From: Arthrobacter sp. FW306-2-2C-D06B
Lineage (GTDB): Bacteria; Actinomycetota; Actinomycetes; Actinomycetales; Micrococcaceae
NCBI RefSeq assembly: GCF_021789175.1
Contig: NZ_CP084560.1
Span: 4,278,001 to 4,342,000, forward strand
DNA length: 64,000 bases
Direction: 5' to 3'
The notes under the pieces are model-generated. The model did not search any database, was not told the origin of the DNA, and saw only the letters and a program-made list of their open reading frames with translations. A program made the translations under genes and the position numbers. Of this stretch, positions 17,011 to 26,161 are shown in pieces (the first letter of the stretch is position 1; the number at the start of each line of letters is the position of its first letter).

Positions 17011-18138
17011 CTACTGAGCCAGTTCGGTGACTGCCTTCCGCACGGCGGCGCTCAGTTCGAGGTTGCGGCATCCCGCTCCACCCGGCTCGGCCTGTTGGGG
17101 CACGTACCCGAAGGCGAGTTCATAGACAGGGTCAGCGAACCCCAAGGATGCGCTGGCGCCGTCGTGCCCGAACGCACGGTAGCTGCCGTATGGCGAGCGG
17201 GCGTGCGACTTCATGAACACGGTCCCAAAGCAGCTGGTCTCGCCGAACACGCGGTCGATGCCGAAGACTTGCTCGGCCGAGACAGCCTGGATGGTCTCTT
17301 CGCTCAGGAGGGGCGCGACGGCGGGACGGTCGCCGCCGGGGGCAAGTCCGGTGAGGGCCGCAGCGTAGACGCGGGCCATGCCCTCGGCGCTGGCGACTCC
17401 GGCGGCTGAACTCAGGCCGGCTGCGCGGACCTCGCGGAGGTTGGGCAGGTCAAGGATGTCTGCCACGGCCGAGTTTGCCGAAAGGCCGAAATGGCTGGCC
17501 GGATCGATCCACGGCTGGGAAGGGTCCTCGGTCCAACGCAAGGTGGCATAGCGTGACTCCTCGGACTCAGGCAGTCCCAGGAAGAAGTGGGCGCCCGTGA
17601 CCGAGCGGATACGTTGTTCGTAGATTTCCTGGAGGGTGGACCCGGTGATCCTGCGGCAAAGCTCCTCCATGAAGACGCCGATGGTCAGGGCGTGGTAGCC
17701 GAAGGCCGCCCCGGGCTTCCAGAGCGGCCGCATCTGGGCGAGTTTGGCGGCGGCCAGCTCGGAGTTGTTGTATTCCGCGAGGGTGAGTCCGCCTTCGACC
17801 CCCAGAAGACCGGCTTGGTGGGAAAGCAGCTGGGCCACGGTAACCGTGGCCTTTCCCTCCGCCCCGAATTCCGGCCAGTACTTGACCACTTCGGCGTCAA
17901 GGTCCAGGAAGCCGTCCTGGACCAGCAGTGCGATGACAAGCCCGGATACTCCCTTGGAGCAGGAGAAAACACCGGTCACGGAATCCGGGCGTCGGTGCGG
18001 CCCACCGCTGATGTCCAATACCTTGACCCCGCGGTGGTAGGCCGCGAGCTGGGCTGAATATTCCGGATCCTCGCTCAGGAATCGGCCAAAGAGCTCGGCG
18101 ACTGATTCGAATCCAGGGGCAATCGTCTGTGCATCCAC
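17011..18138 (-). CDS. Serine beta-lactamase-fold hydrolase (class C / EstB-like esterase)
   Basis: A 375-aa protein of the beta-lactamase/transpeptidase-like family. The SxxK nucleophile motif is FSCSKG, and the second motif is GYHALTIG, the Y-x-x form seen in EstB-type esterases rather than true AmpC. No signal peptide is visible, so a cytoplasmic esterase is more likely than a secreted beta-lactamase. It starts with GTG and lies ten bases from the oxidoreductase gene upstream, in one operon with it and GluQ-RS. Confidence 0.82.
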   Translation of the reverse strand: MDAQTIAPGFESVAELFGRFLSEDPEYSAQLAAYHRGVKVLDISGGPHRRPDSVTGVFSCSKGVSGLVIALLVQDGFLDLDAEVVKYWPEFGAEGKATVTVAQLLSHQAGLLGVEGGLTLAEYNNSELAAAKLAQMRPLWKPGAAFGYHALTIGVFMEELCRRITGSTLQEIYEQRIRSVTGAHFFLGLPESEESRYATLRWTEDPSQPWIDPASHFGLSANSAVADILDLPNLREVRAAGLSSAAGVASAEGMARVYAAALTGLAPGGDRPAVAPLLSEETIQAVSAEQVFGIDRVFGETSCFGTVFMKSHARSPYGSYRAFGHDGASASLGFADPVYELAFGYVPQQAEPGGAGCRNLELSAAVRKAVTELAQ

Positions 18139-18147
18139 CCGGACAGC

Positions 18148-19167
18148 TTAACCCCAGCCGGGGGTGTCCATGGTCACCACGATCTTGCCCTTGGCGCGTC
18201 CCTGCTCCAGCGCGGCGAAAGCGTCGCCGATCTTTTCGAGCGGATAGCTGCTGTCCACCACGGGTTGAAGTTTCCCCTCGGAAACCAGGCGGGACAGGAA
18301 TTTCAAGTCCTCGCCGCTGGGGTGCATAAAAAGGTAGCGGTACCGGACGTTCGCTTCACGGGCGCGGCTCCGGATTCCGAGGCTGATTGCCCAGAACAGC
18401 GCGGTCATCCAGGCCGGTGCCGCGAGGTCCTTCAAGGCAGTCTGCGGTTCGGGCATTCCGGCGATGCTGACCACTTTCGAGCCCGGCTTGAGAATCTTGA
18501 ACGTCTGGTCCAGCGTCTCGCCGCCCACGAGGTCCAGCGCGGCGTCGAAGCCACTGAGCACTTCGGCCAGGTTTTCCTTCGTGTAGTCCACGACGGCGTC
18601 CGCCCCGAGCCGTCGCACCAATTCTTCTCCACGGGGTGACGCAGTGGTGGTCACCTCGGCGCCAAAATATTTCGCCAGCTGGATGGCGAGGGTTCCCACT
18701 CCGCCCGCGCCTCCGGAGATGAACAGCTTGGTCCCGGGCTTGACCTCAAGTTCGTCGCGCAATGCCTGCAACGCAGTAAGGCCCGCCAAGGGGAGGCTCG
18801 CGGCCTCGGTGTAACTAAGCGATCTTGGCATGAGCGCCACGAGATCCTCGTGGACTGCCGCGTGCTCGGCAAAAGCGCCCAGCAGGGTCTTGTCCACGCG
18901 GGCAAACACCCTGTCTCCGGTGGCGAAGCGGCTGACGTCCGGCCCTACGGCTTCGACGATCCCGGCCAGTTCGCTTCCGGCCACCAAGGGCAGCCTTGGC
19001 CTGGTGATCACCCGGACCGCACCTTCGCGCTGCTTGTAGTCGACGGGATTGAGCCCCGCGGCAAAAACCCTGACCAGGACCTCGCCCGGACCGGCAACCG
19101 GCCTGGGGACATCCTGCAGCTCCATTGCGTCGGCGCCGCCGTAACGGGTCAGCACATAGGCGAGCAC
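18148..19167 (-). CDS. Zinc-free medium-chain NADP oxidoreductase, quinone reductase type
   Basis: A 339-aa MDR-superfamily enzyme: an N-terminal GroES-like domain (GEVLVRVFAAGLNPVDYKQR), then a Rossmann domain with GGAGGVGTLAIQLAKYFGA. The structural-zinc cysteines are absent, as in quinone oxidoreductases. The GTG start has AAGGGG upstream and directly follows the gluQ stop. The physiological substrate is unknown. Confidence 0.87.
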   Translation of the reverse strand: MLAYVLTRYGGADAMELQDVPRPVAGPGEVLVRVFAAGLNPVDYKQREGAVRVITRPRLPLVAGSELAGIVEAVGPDVSRFATGDRVFARVDKTLLGAFAEHAAVHEDLVALMPRSLSYTEAASLPLAGLTALQALRDELEVKPGTKLFISGGAGGVGTLAIQLAKYFGAEVTTTASPRGEELVRRLGADAVVDYTKENLAEVLSGFDAALDLVGGETLDQTFKILKPGSKVVSIAGMPEPQTALKDLAAPAWMTALFWAISLGIRSRAREANVRYRYLFMHPSGEDLKFLSRLVSEGKLQPVVDSSYPLEKIGDAFAALEQGRAKGKIVVTMDTPGWG

Positions 19168-20076
19168 TTAAGCCCCTTTCCGGAGTGTTGATTGCTGAAT
19201 GCCATTCCATATCCATGGCCCGCGCGGTAATCGGTCCGGATCAAATCTATCCAAGGCCTCGCCAAGCGGCCCTCCCGGCAAGCCGAGCGATTCCAGGATC
19301 ACGTCCCGCACCTCCCCTGCAGAGAGCCCGACGGCGGCGAGGTCGCCGAGCGTCACTGCACCGTCGCGCTTGGCCAGGCGGGCGCCGTCGCGATTCAGTA
19401 CCAAGGGGACATGGGCGTATTCCGGAACGGGTAAACCCAACAAGGAAGCCAAATAGGCCTGGCGGGGTGAGGAAGACAGGAGGTCGTCTCCGCGGACCAC
19501 CTGGTCCACGCCCTGTTCCGCGTCATCCACCACCACGGCCAAATTGTAGGCCGTGACGCCGTCGTTCCGTCGGAGAACAAAGTCATCCACAACGCCCGTG
19601 TATGAGCCGTGAAGCCGGTCCTCCACAGTCCATTCATGCGTTTCGGAGCGGAGCCGGATGGCAGCCGGGCGGGAGGCCCGCCGGATCTCGAGCTCCGCCG
19701 TCGAAAGGGTCCTGCACGTGCCCGGGTAGGCGCCTTGAGGCGCGTGCGGGGCGGACGGCGCGTCCTGGATCTCGCGTCGCGTGCAGAAGCACTCATACGT
19801 CAGTCCGGCGTCGGTGAGCCGCTCGATCGCAGCGTTGTACAGCCCGGAACGGCTCGTCTGGCGAACGACGGCGCCGTCCCAGGTCACGCCGACGGCTTCC
19901 AGGTCGCGGAGCTGGACTTCCTCGGCGCCGGCCCGAGCCCGGTCGAGGTCCTCGACCCGCAGCAGGAAGTCGCGGCCCGTGGAACGCGCGAAGAGCCACG
20001 CGAGCATGGCCGTGCGCAAATTGCCCACGTGGAGCTCGCCGGAGGGGCTCGGAGCGAAGCGGCCAGTGGAAGTCAT
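19168..20076 (-). CDS. gluQ: Glutamyl-Q tRNA(Asp) synthetase
   Basis: A 302-aa paralogue of the glutamyl-tRNA synthetase catalytic domain without the anticodon-binding domain. The HIGH-type motif is SPSGELHVGNLRTA; the KMSKS-like loop is RLAKRDG. The zinc site reads CFC, then AYPGTC, matching the CxC-Y-C pattern of E. coli GluQ-RS. It glutamylates queuosine in tRNA(Asp). No queuosine synthesis gene is in the window. Confidence 0.93.
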   Translation of the reverse strand: MTSTGRFAPSPSGELHVGNLRTAMLAWLFARSTGRDFLLRVEDLDRARAGAEEVQLRDLEAVGVTWDGAVVRQTSRSGLYNAAIERLTDAGLTYECFCTRREIQDAPSAPHAPQGAYPGTCRTLSTAELEIRRASRPAAIRLRSETHEWTVEDRLHGSYTGVVDDFVLRRNDGVTAYNLAVVVDDAEQGVDQVVRGDDLLSSSPRQAYLASLLGLPVPEYAHVPLVLNRDGARLAKRDGAVTLGDLAAVGLSAGEVRDVILESLGLPGGPLGEALDRFDPDRLPRGPWIWNGIQQSTLRKGA

Positions 20077-20498
20077 GGCACAAGACTATGCGGCGCCGGG
20101 CATGCCTGCTGGATTCCGGCGCGGGTGCGGGAGACCGGGGGAATTGCGTACTTTAGTTTCCAAAGAGAGGACCCACGCACAACCAGGGCAGCACAAGAGC
20201 CCCTCAGCTACCGCATCGCGTTCGGTGGCTCAGGGGCTCTTGTAGTGGGTGCCAGCGCTGGGCCAGCGGGGTGCGGAAAGACGATGCGTGAACAAGAGTC
20301 AATCAGCGGCTGCGTCTTTGCGGGACGGTGTTTCGGGTGGCCGGGTGGTGTACCGGGGATTCCGTAGCCTGCGGGGTCCGGCGGTAGCCGTTCCCTTTGT
20401 TGCCACTATTTCAACAGGAACACTACAGCTGGCGCAACGGACTCAATCGCCACTGGTCAATCTGACTAATTCCACAGCAGAAGACGAACAGTGGATGG
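20077..20498. other. 422-bp intergenic region between gluQ and a TetR gene
   Basis: No credible protein-coding frame. It contains the strong hairpin at 20171-20250, described separately. The part nearest the TetR stop is moderately AT-richer and includes a weak AAAGACG/CGTCTTT pair (about 20278-20325). Confidence 0.6.
20171..20250. ncRNA. Long hairpin, possible small RNA or terminator
   Basis: The left arm starting CAAGAGCCCCTCAGC (20194) pairs with a right arm ending CAGGGGCTCTTG (20242), about 18 of 20 bp, around a nine-base loop. An outer ACCCAC (20171) / GTGGGT (20245) pair extends it. There is no T-run in either direction, and the site is more than 240 bases from the nearest stop codon, so an ordinary terminator is doubtful. 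Confidence 0.35.
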
Positions 20499-21089
20499 TC
20501 ACTTTGCCGGGGTTGGCTCCGCGGCGGCCCAAGCGGCCATCGCACCGCGGAGCGCAGCACAAAGCTTGGTGGACACTTGGTCCTTGTCCAGGCCGACGGT
20601 GTTGAGCAGATCGAAAATTTCCCGAGGGTCAAAGAGGATGTTCCACAGGAACATGGCTTCGTCCCCGAGGGGCGGAAGCCCGAGTTCCTCGCAGGCCTCG
20701 CGGAGTGGCCGCTCCAAAGCCTCGGCCTGGATGGTCAGGTAGTAAGCGCCGGAGCGGAGGCGGGCCAGGTACCCCTCGCCCGAGCGGGTGTGGACCATGG
20801 AACCGCCATGCTTGATGACGAGACCCACCCAATGCCGGCTGACGCTCTCCAGCAGCTCCACCCCGGACGTGGTCTGGGCGACGCTGAAATCGCGCAGCTT
20901 CTCGCCAACACCAAAGCGGAACGCGGCCAGGACGTCCTCCACCGAGGCGAAATGCCGGTACGCCGTTGCGGGAGAGATCTCGGCTTCACGGGCGATGTCC
21001 GTCATGCTCACCGGGCCCTTGGCCTTGGCGAAGAGCTTCCCGGCGGCCCGCACCAGCTGGCGGCGATTGCGTTGGGTGTCGCTGCGCAT
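20499..21089 (-). CDS. TetR-family transcriptional regulator
   Basis: A 196-aa regulator. The N-terminal helix-turn-helix reads MTDIAREAEISPATAYRHFASVEDVL (about residues 28-53). The C-terminal ligand domain is not recognisable by name. The ATG at 21089 has GGAAGGGGG upstream; the much longer open frame reaching 21638 runs back through the aminotransferase gene. It lies 75 bases downstream of that gene on the same strand and may be co-transcribed with it. Confidence 0.83.
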   Translation of the reverse strand: MRSDTQRNRRQLVRAAGKLFAKAKGPVSMTDIAREAEISPATAYRHFASVEDVLAAFRFGVGEKLRDFSVAQTTSGVELLESVSRHWVGLVIKHGGSMVHTRSGEGYLARLRSGAYYLTIQAEALERPLREACEELGLPPLGDEAMFLWNILFDPREIFDLLNTVGLDKDQVSTKLCAALRGAMAAWAAAEPTPAK

Positions 21090-21163
21090 GGGCGCCCCCT
21101 TCCGTGTCAGATTCCAGCGTAGCGCCTGAGCGGCAGGCGCTACGCTGGCCACGTCCGCGGCAC

Positions 21164-22333
21164 TCACCGGAGCTCGGCCAGACCGGCCGCCAAGCGCTCC
21201 ACACCGGCGGTAATGGCCTCGGAGCTGGCGGCGTAGGACAAGCGCAAATGGAACTCGCCGTTCCGGCCGAACTCGCTGCCGGGACGGACGGCCACGCCGT
21301 GGTTGCGAAGGTGGGCCACCATCGCGGCCGCCGGCAGCTCGGCGTCGTACTTGGGGAAAAGGTAGAACGCACCCTCCGGCGAGCTGACCGTAAGGCCCGG
21401 AATCTGCCGGAGACCGTTGGCCATGAGCTCCCTGCGCAACGCATAGGAGGCGTGCATGCGTTCGATGTCCGGTCCGCAGGTTTTGAGGGCGGTCAACGCC
21501 GCGTATTGCACTGCCTGGTTCATGGAGCCGTTGAAGGTGTTGTGGATCCGGGCGGCGGACGCGATGACGTCGGACGGGCCCCAGAGGTAGCCCACCCGCC
21601 AGCCGGTCATGGCATAGCTCTTGGAGAAGGTCTGGCAATAGATGGTCCGGCCGGCCAGGGCTTCGATTTCAAGTGCCGAGGTGAAGGGTTCGGGCGTGTA
21701 GACGAGGTCGCTGTAGGCCTCGTCGGAAAGGATCAGGGTGTCGGTTCCGGTCAGCATGTCGGCGAGGGCTTCGAGTTCGCGGCGGGAGTGCACGATGCCG
21801 GTGGGGTTGGATGGGTTGCAGAAGACGAACATCCTGGCACCTTCAAGTGCGGTGGCCAAGGCTTCGAGATCCCAGTGAAGGTCATCGGCCAGCGGCACCG
21901 GCACGGTGATGCCCCCGGCCATGCTCACGAGGTCCGCATACAGGGAATAGGTGGGGTCCGGGATGACCACTTTGTCGCCCGGGTTGACGATGCCAAGGAT
22001 CGCCGCGGACAGGCCGGCGGTGCCGCCCTGCGTGATGAGCACGTCGCCGGCGCTGGCCACTCCGCCGAGGAGCTGGCCGATACGGGCGGCCAGCTCCTCG
22101 CGAAGCACCAGCTCGCCGAGCAACGGCGAGTAGTGGGTGAAGCCGTCCTCGAGGGCGCGGGCGGCTGCTGCTCGAACCTGGGCCGGGGTGTCGAAGTCCG
22201 GTTCGCCCATGGCCAAGGAGACAAGGTCCCCCTTGGATTGGGGCTGCTGCACCCGCAGCGATGTGCGCTGGATGCGCTGCACCGCCTCTGAAGGCTGGAA
22301 ATCGGCGACGGCGGTGGCTGGCTCAAGTGTCAT
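21164..22333 (-). CDS. Class I/II PLP-dependent aminotransferase
   Basis: A 389-aa fold-type I aminotransferase: FSKSYAMTGWRVGYL carries the PLP lysine, NPSNPTG the cofactor loop, and DEAYSDLVY the aspartate that binds the pyridine nitrogen. It resembles the aspartate/aromatic aminotransferase group. I chose the ATG at 22333, which has AGGA upstream; the extension to 22429 is a low-complexity Ala/Ser/Thr stretch. It follows an SDR gene on the same strand, driven from the promoter near 23310. Confidence 0.88.
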   Translation of the reverse strand: MTLEPATAVADFQPSEAVQRIQRTSLRVQQPQSKGDLVSLAMGEPDFDTPAQVRAAAARALEDGFTHYSPLLGELVLREELAARIGQLLGGVASAGDVLITQGGTAGLSAAILGIVNPGDKVVIPDPTYSLYADLVSMAGGITVPVPLADDLHWDLEALATALEGARMFVFCNPSNPTGIVHSRRELEALADMLTGTDTLILSDEAYSDLVYTPEPFTSALEIEALAGRTIYCQTFSKSYAMTGWRVGYLWGPSDVIASAARIHNTFNGSMNQAVQYAALTALKTCGPDIERMHASYALRRELMANGLRQIPGLTVSSPEGAFYLFPKYDAELPAAAMVAHLRNHGVAVRPGSEFGRNGEFHLRLSYAASSEAITAGVERLAAGLAELR

Positions 22334-22431
22334 GAGGGTCCTGATCTGGGTGGTTGCTGAGGGTGTTTTGGCGGCGGGCGACTTGGTGGTTGCCCGGGAG
22401 GACGGCGCGTAGAGTCTGCGGGGCTTCATCG

Positions 22432-23253
22432 CTACGGCGCCTCGTCTGCACGTGATTGCCCGGCAGGTGATTGTTCTGCGGGAGCTCCGGCCCAGCGGCT
22501 GATCTCGATGTCGCGCGAGGTATCCCGTTGGATCGTGGGGGCGATGACCAATTCCTGGACGACGGTGCGCTGCGGAAGCGTGGCCACGAGGTGGATGGCG
22601 CGGGCGACGTCTTCGGGCTGCACCATGGCATCGCGTTCCTCTGCGCGGGGCGGGCGGGCGCGGTTGTCCAGGATAGGCGTCGCCGTTTCACCGGGCAGGA
22701 TGGTCACCGCGCGCAGTCCGTCGTTGCGGAAGGTGTTGTGGAGGTACGTCATGAAGTTCCGGACCGCGGCCTTGGCCGCACCGTACGCAGCGCCGCCGAG
22801 CAAATTCGGGTTCACTGCGGCGAGCGAGGAGACCGTAATGATCGTTCCGGTCTTGCGGGCCAGCATGTCCGGAAGGACAGCCTGGCTGAGCAGATAGACG
22901 GCGTTGAGGTTGACGTCCAGGACGTCATTCCATTCCTGCTGGCTGATCCAGCGGACGTTGAGGACCTTGCTGGAGCTGCCTGCATTGTTGACAAGGATGT
23001 CCACCTGGCCGAGATTCCCGTGGACCCAGTCCAGCAGCGCGTCTACATCGTCTTTGGAGGTGATGTCCGCGGCCCGGGCAACGGCGCGGCCGCCGTCGGC
23101 AACGATTTCCGCGGCGAGTTCCTGCAGCACGTCTTCACGACGCCCCACCAGCACCACCACGGCACCCTCGGCGGCCAGCAGAACCGCCGTCGAGCGTCCC
23201 ATGCCGGTACCGGCACCGGTGATGATCGCGAGCTTGCCGTCCAGAAGTCCCAT
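22432..23253 (-). CDS. Short-chain dehydrogenase/reductase
   Basis: A 273-aa SDR with TGAGTGMG cofactor loop, NNAG, and a YGAAK catalytic pair. The ATG at 23253 is preceded by AAGGA; the frame further upstream to 23304 runs into the promoter palindrome. The substrate is unknown. It shares a promoter type with the oxoprolinase/transporter operon (28.3 kb), so it is probably a step in the same catabolic route. Confidence 0.86.
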   Translation of the reverse strand: MGLLDGKLAIITGAGTGMGRSTAVLLAAEGAVVVLVGRREDVLQELAAEIVADGGRAVARAADITSKDDVDALLDWVHGNLGQVDILVNNAGSSSKVLNVRWISQQEWNDVLDVNLNAVYLLSQAVLPDMLARKTGTIITVSSLAAVNPNLLGGAAYGAAKAAVRNFMTYLHNTFRNDGLRAVTILPGETATPILDNRARPPRAEERDAMVQPEDVARAIHLVATLPQRTVVQELVIAPTIQRDTSRDIEISRWAGAPAEQSPAGQSRADEAP

Positions 23254-23306
23254 GGTTTTCAGTTCCTTGCGTTCTTTGTGTGAGTCATTTGAGATGCCAA
23301 TCACAT

Positions 23307-23343
23307 ATGAGAAGAGTTTCTCATTTTAGAAGTTGGCGGTCAA
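23307..23343 (-). promoter_or_regulatory. Promoter and operator of the SDR-aminotransferase operon (twin copy A)
   Basis: Read on the minus strand: TTGACC (23343-23338), 17 bases, then GAAACT (23320-23315) as a weak -10. A perfect palindrome with 7-bp arms, ATGAGAAGAGTTTCTCAT (23307-23324), covers the -10. The stretch 23291-23320 is nearly identical to 28249-28278 upstream of the RraA-like gene. Confidence 0.65.
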
Positions 23344-23365
23344 GTATTTTCTTCGGGTTGGTGGG

Positions 23366-24406
23366 TCACGCCGCGGCGGGACTCGGCGAGGAGACCGCCG
23401 CAAAGCTTGCGGAGACGGGGAGCCCGACGGCGGCGAACAAGGCGTGCACGCGCTCTTCCAGATGCGCCAGTCCGCGTTGCTGTTCCCGGTATTGCTCCAC
23501 GGCTTGGTCGTTCCTGACCCAGCGGAACGTCATCTTCCGGCCGGGGCTGGCCTGCCCCAGCATGGAGAGGGAAGCTTTGGCTGCGACCGCGACGATCGGG
23601 TAGCCGGCGGTCAGGGTCCTTGAGCGCCCCAGGATGATGAGCTCATCGCCATGCGGGATTTCGAAGGCGCCGATCGGGACTCCATGGGACATGATTTCCC
23701 CGAGTCCTTCCGGATGCACCACGGGCCCGTCCAATCGCAGGCCCACGTGGTTGGATTTGGCACCGACGGTGTAATGGCTGGAGCTGAGCAGTTTCCGGAT
23801 GCCTGGCGTCCGGTCCGTTTCAGGGCCATCGACGACGTCGATGGCCCACACCTCCGGGCTGAAGTCCGGCACGGGAACCGGCAGCCGGAACAGGGGCTGG
23901 GTCAGGAACGGGTGCGTGAATCCGCGGTACCGGCTGTGGAGGGTGAGCGTCTGCCCGGGAGCAAGTTGTTGAGGGAAACCCATCCGGGATTCCGGCGCTG
24001 CGCTGCCCATGAAACGGGCGGTTTCCAGTTCGCCGCTGAAAGCCAAGTAGTTCCGCATGCCGCCGCTGGCCTTGGAAAGCACAACCCGCGCTCCGGCAGG
24101 AAGACAAAGGGGCTCCCACATGGCAACAGGATCCCCGTTGACCGTGACTTCCGCAGGGACTCCGGTCACGGCGCACATCACCTCGTGCGTGGCCGTGAAT
24201 GTGAACCGTCCGCCCATGATCTCCAGGCACGTGGCCTTGCGGCTATTGCCAACGAGGATGTTTGCCACGGCCGCAGAGTGCTGGTCCGCCGCGCCTCCGC
24301 AAGGGACTCCCATGAACTCGGAATTCTCGCGGCCCAGGTCCTGGAACGTGGACAGCCAGCCTGCTTCACATACTTTGATGCCGATCGCGCGCTCAGGGAA
24401 GGTCAT
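23366..24406 (-). CDS. pxpC: 5-oxoprolinase subunit C / biotin-dependent carboxyltransferase-family protein
   Basis: A 346-aa protein of the PxpC (AHS2, KipA) family, recognisable from GWLSTFQDLGRENSEFMGVPCGGAAD at the N-terminus and the NYLAF segment. With PxpA and PxpB it forms the ATP-dependent 5-oxoprolinase that opens pyroglutamate to glutamate. The ATG at 24406 lies inside the end of pxpB (14-base overlap) and has AAGGGGG upstream. Whether this copy acts on oxoproline or a related lactam or amide is unclear from sequence. Confidence 0.85.
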   Translation of the reverse strand: MTFPERAIGIKVCEAGWLSTFQDLGRENSEFMGVPCGGAADQHSAAVANILVGNSRKATCLEIMGGRFTFTATHEVMCAVTGVPAEVTVNGDPVAMWEPLCLPAGARVVLSKASGGMRNYLAFSGELETARFMGSAAPESRMGFPQQLAPGQTLTLHSRYRGFTHPFLTQPLFRLPVPVPDFSPEVWAIDVVDGPETDRTPGIRKLLSSSHYTVGAKSNHVGLRLDGPVVHPEGLGEIMSHGVPIGAFEIPHGDELIILGRSRTLTAGYPIVAVAAKASLSMLGQASPGRKMTFRWVRNDQAVEQYREQQRGLAHLEERVHALFAAVGLPVSASFAAVSSPSPAAA

Positions 24407-25184
24407 CGTGGCCCCCTTCCTGTTCCGTGCCAGCGCCGTCCGAGGCGGCCCGCAGGAACTGGCGCTCAAGCCGCGACCATTCGCTCTCCGGCACCACTTC
24501 GAAACGGACCAGATCCCCTGGTTTGTAGGAGGTGGCCGGATCTTCGCGGATGTCGCAGATGGTGAGCGGAGTCCGGCCGATCACTTTCCAGCCACTCGGC
24601 CCGGGGAACGGTTGGATGATGGCGTTGGTGCCGGCAACCATCACAGAGCCGGGTTCCACGTTGGTCCGTGGCTCGACGCAGCGGCTGACCTGTCCCGGGA
24701 ATTGCACGCCGCCCATCATGGGGGCCATGGCCGCGGCCAACAGGTTGATGGTCAGCACCGAGGACTGGAACTGCTGCAGCACGGCCTCAGTGCTTAGGCC
24801 CAGCTCCTCGGCAACACCCGGAAGGTCCGGGGAGAATTCCTCGCTGACCACCATCGGGATGACAAAAAGTGATTGCGAGGAGCTGGGCGCTCCCGGTTCC
24901 AGGCCGTTGCCGGCCACCGCCAAGCGGATGGTCTGGGCCAGTTGTTCGTGGGTCACGGCCAGGCAATCGAACTCGACCAGCAAAGACTCAACGCCGGCCA
25001 CGATGTCCAACACCCCGTACGGCCGCACCTCCAGCAGCACGTCGCGGAGCCTGCTGCCCGCCGCCCGACGGAAGTCGGCGTCGTCGTGCTTGATCCGGAG
25101 CATGAGGGCTGAATCGCCGAATGGCTCGGCTGCCAATTCGGGCGGGTGGTGCAGCCGCTCCGCGGATGCTGTGTGCGTGGTCAT
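24393..25184 (-). CDS. pxpB: 5-oxoprolinase subunit B (KipI/AHS1 family)
   Basis: A 263-aa PxpB (KipI) family protein; FGDSALMLRI near the N-terminus, VGGVQFPGQVSR-like segment and GPSGWKVIGRTPL at the C-terminal part are family hallmarks. In this family PxpB and PxpC form the ATP-using part of 5-oxoprolinase. It is flanked by pxpA and pxpC in the usual order. Confidence 0.86.
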   Translation of the reverse strand: MTTHTASAERLHHPPELAAEPFGDSALMLRIKHDDADFRRAAGSRLRDVLLEVRPYGVLDIVAGVESLLVEFDCLAVTHEQLAQTIRLAVAGNGLEPGAPSSSQSLFVIPMVVSEEFSPDLPGVAEELGLSTEAVLQQFQSSVLTINLLAAAMAPMMGGVQFPGQVSRCVEPRTNVEPGSVMVAGTNAIIQPFPGPSGWKVIGRTPLTICDIREDPATSYKPGDLVRFEVVPESEWSRLERQFLRAASDGAGTEQEGGHDDLP

Positions 25185-25232
25185 GAGTCCTGCTCGGTGG
25201 TACGGGTGATGGATCCAGTGTGCTGCTCAGCC

Positions 25233-26036
25233 TCAAACCGTGGCGAGCCGGGCCTTTTCGGCGAGGACATCCTGGAGTCCTGTGGCTTTGATCCCCGCCT
25301 TGTCCAGGGCCGCGCGGAGGGCCGTACCGTTCTGCAGGACCTGCGGGTGGTCGCCATGGAGGAGCACGACGTCGGCATCGTGGCCGAGCGGGACCACCTT
25401 GCCGGTGACGGCGCGGACGGTCCCCTCGGTGACCACCTGGACCACGCGGCGACCGATCTCCTCCGGGTCGTGCAGGAGTGCGCCTTCGCTGTTGCGGGAG
25501 ACGGGCATGCCGTCTTCGCCGTAGCCGCGGTCCGCGAGGAACACGTAGCCCACCTGGAGACCGCGTTTGCGGGATTCATCGGCCAGGAGACCGTTCTGGC
25601 AGATCACAATGTAGGAAGGGTCGTAGGCCTTGATGGCGTCCGTGATGGCGCGGGCGTGCTTCGCGTCGGTCTGGGCGATGCTGCCCATGCGGCCATGCGG
25701 TGCCACGTGGCTGATCTTGCCGCCGTGGATGCGCGCGAACGCGTCCAGGGCGCCGATCTGGTAGAGGACGTCGGTGCGGATTTCTTCTTCGCTGGCTTCG
25801 ATGAGGCGGCGGCCAAAGCCAACCAGGTCCGGATATCCGGGGTGGGCACCGAGTTCGATGCCGCGTTCCACGCAGGCCTTGACGGTGGCATCCATGACCC
25901 TCGGATCGCCGGCATGGAAACCGCAGGCGATGTTGGAGGCAGTGACGAGGCCCAGGAGGGCGTCGTCGTCGCCGATCGTGTAGTTGCCGTAGCTTTCGCC
26001 GAGGTCTGCGACGACGGCGACTGAATTGATGCTCAA
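25233..26036 (-). CDS. pxpA: 5-oxoprolinase subunit A (LamB/YcsF family)
   Basis: A 267-aa LamB/YcsF family protein: VADLGESYGNYTIGDD, SNIACGFHAGDP and GAHPGYPDLVGFGRR are the conserved blocks. PxpA provides the catalytic amidohydrolase-like part. The frame opens with TTG at 26036, five bases after GGGAG, and no ATG fits better. The usual DLNCDLGE start is replaced by VADLGE, a mild deviation worth noting for substrate choice. Confidence 0.87.
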   Translation of the reverse strand: MSINSVAVVADLGESYGNYTIGDDDALLGLVTASNIACGFHAGDPRVMDATVKACVERGIELGAHPGYPDLVGFGRRLIEASEEEIRTDVLYQIGALDAFARIHGGKISHVAPHGRMGSIAQTDAKHARAITDAIKAYDPSYIVICQNGLLADESRKRGLQVGYVFLADRGYGEDGMPVSRNSEGALLHDPEEIGRRVVQVVTEGTVRAVTGKVVPLGHDADVVLLHGDHPQVLQNGTALRAALDKAGIKATGLQDVLAEKARLATV

Positions 26037-26161
26037 GGTGGCTCCCGCTTCTGTTCCTGGTGAGGAGGTTCTGTTTCTGTTTTGTTGCTAAGGGTTCGAC
26101 GGCGGCGGCTGCCGTTTCGGTGGCTGGCTGCCGCCGCCGTCGGGGTTCTGGTGGTCCGCTA

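Noticed and set aside
17011..18138. Secreted beta-lactamase resistance gene
   Set aside because: No signal peptide, and the second motif is of the esterase type.
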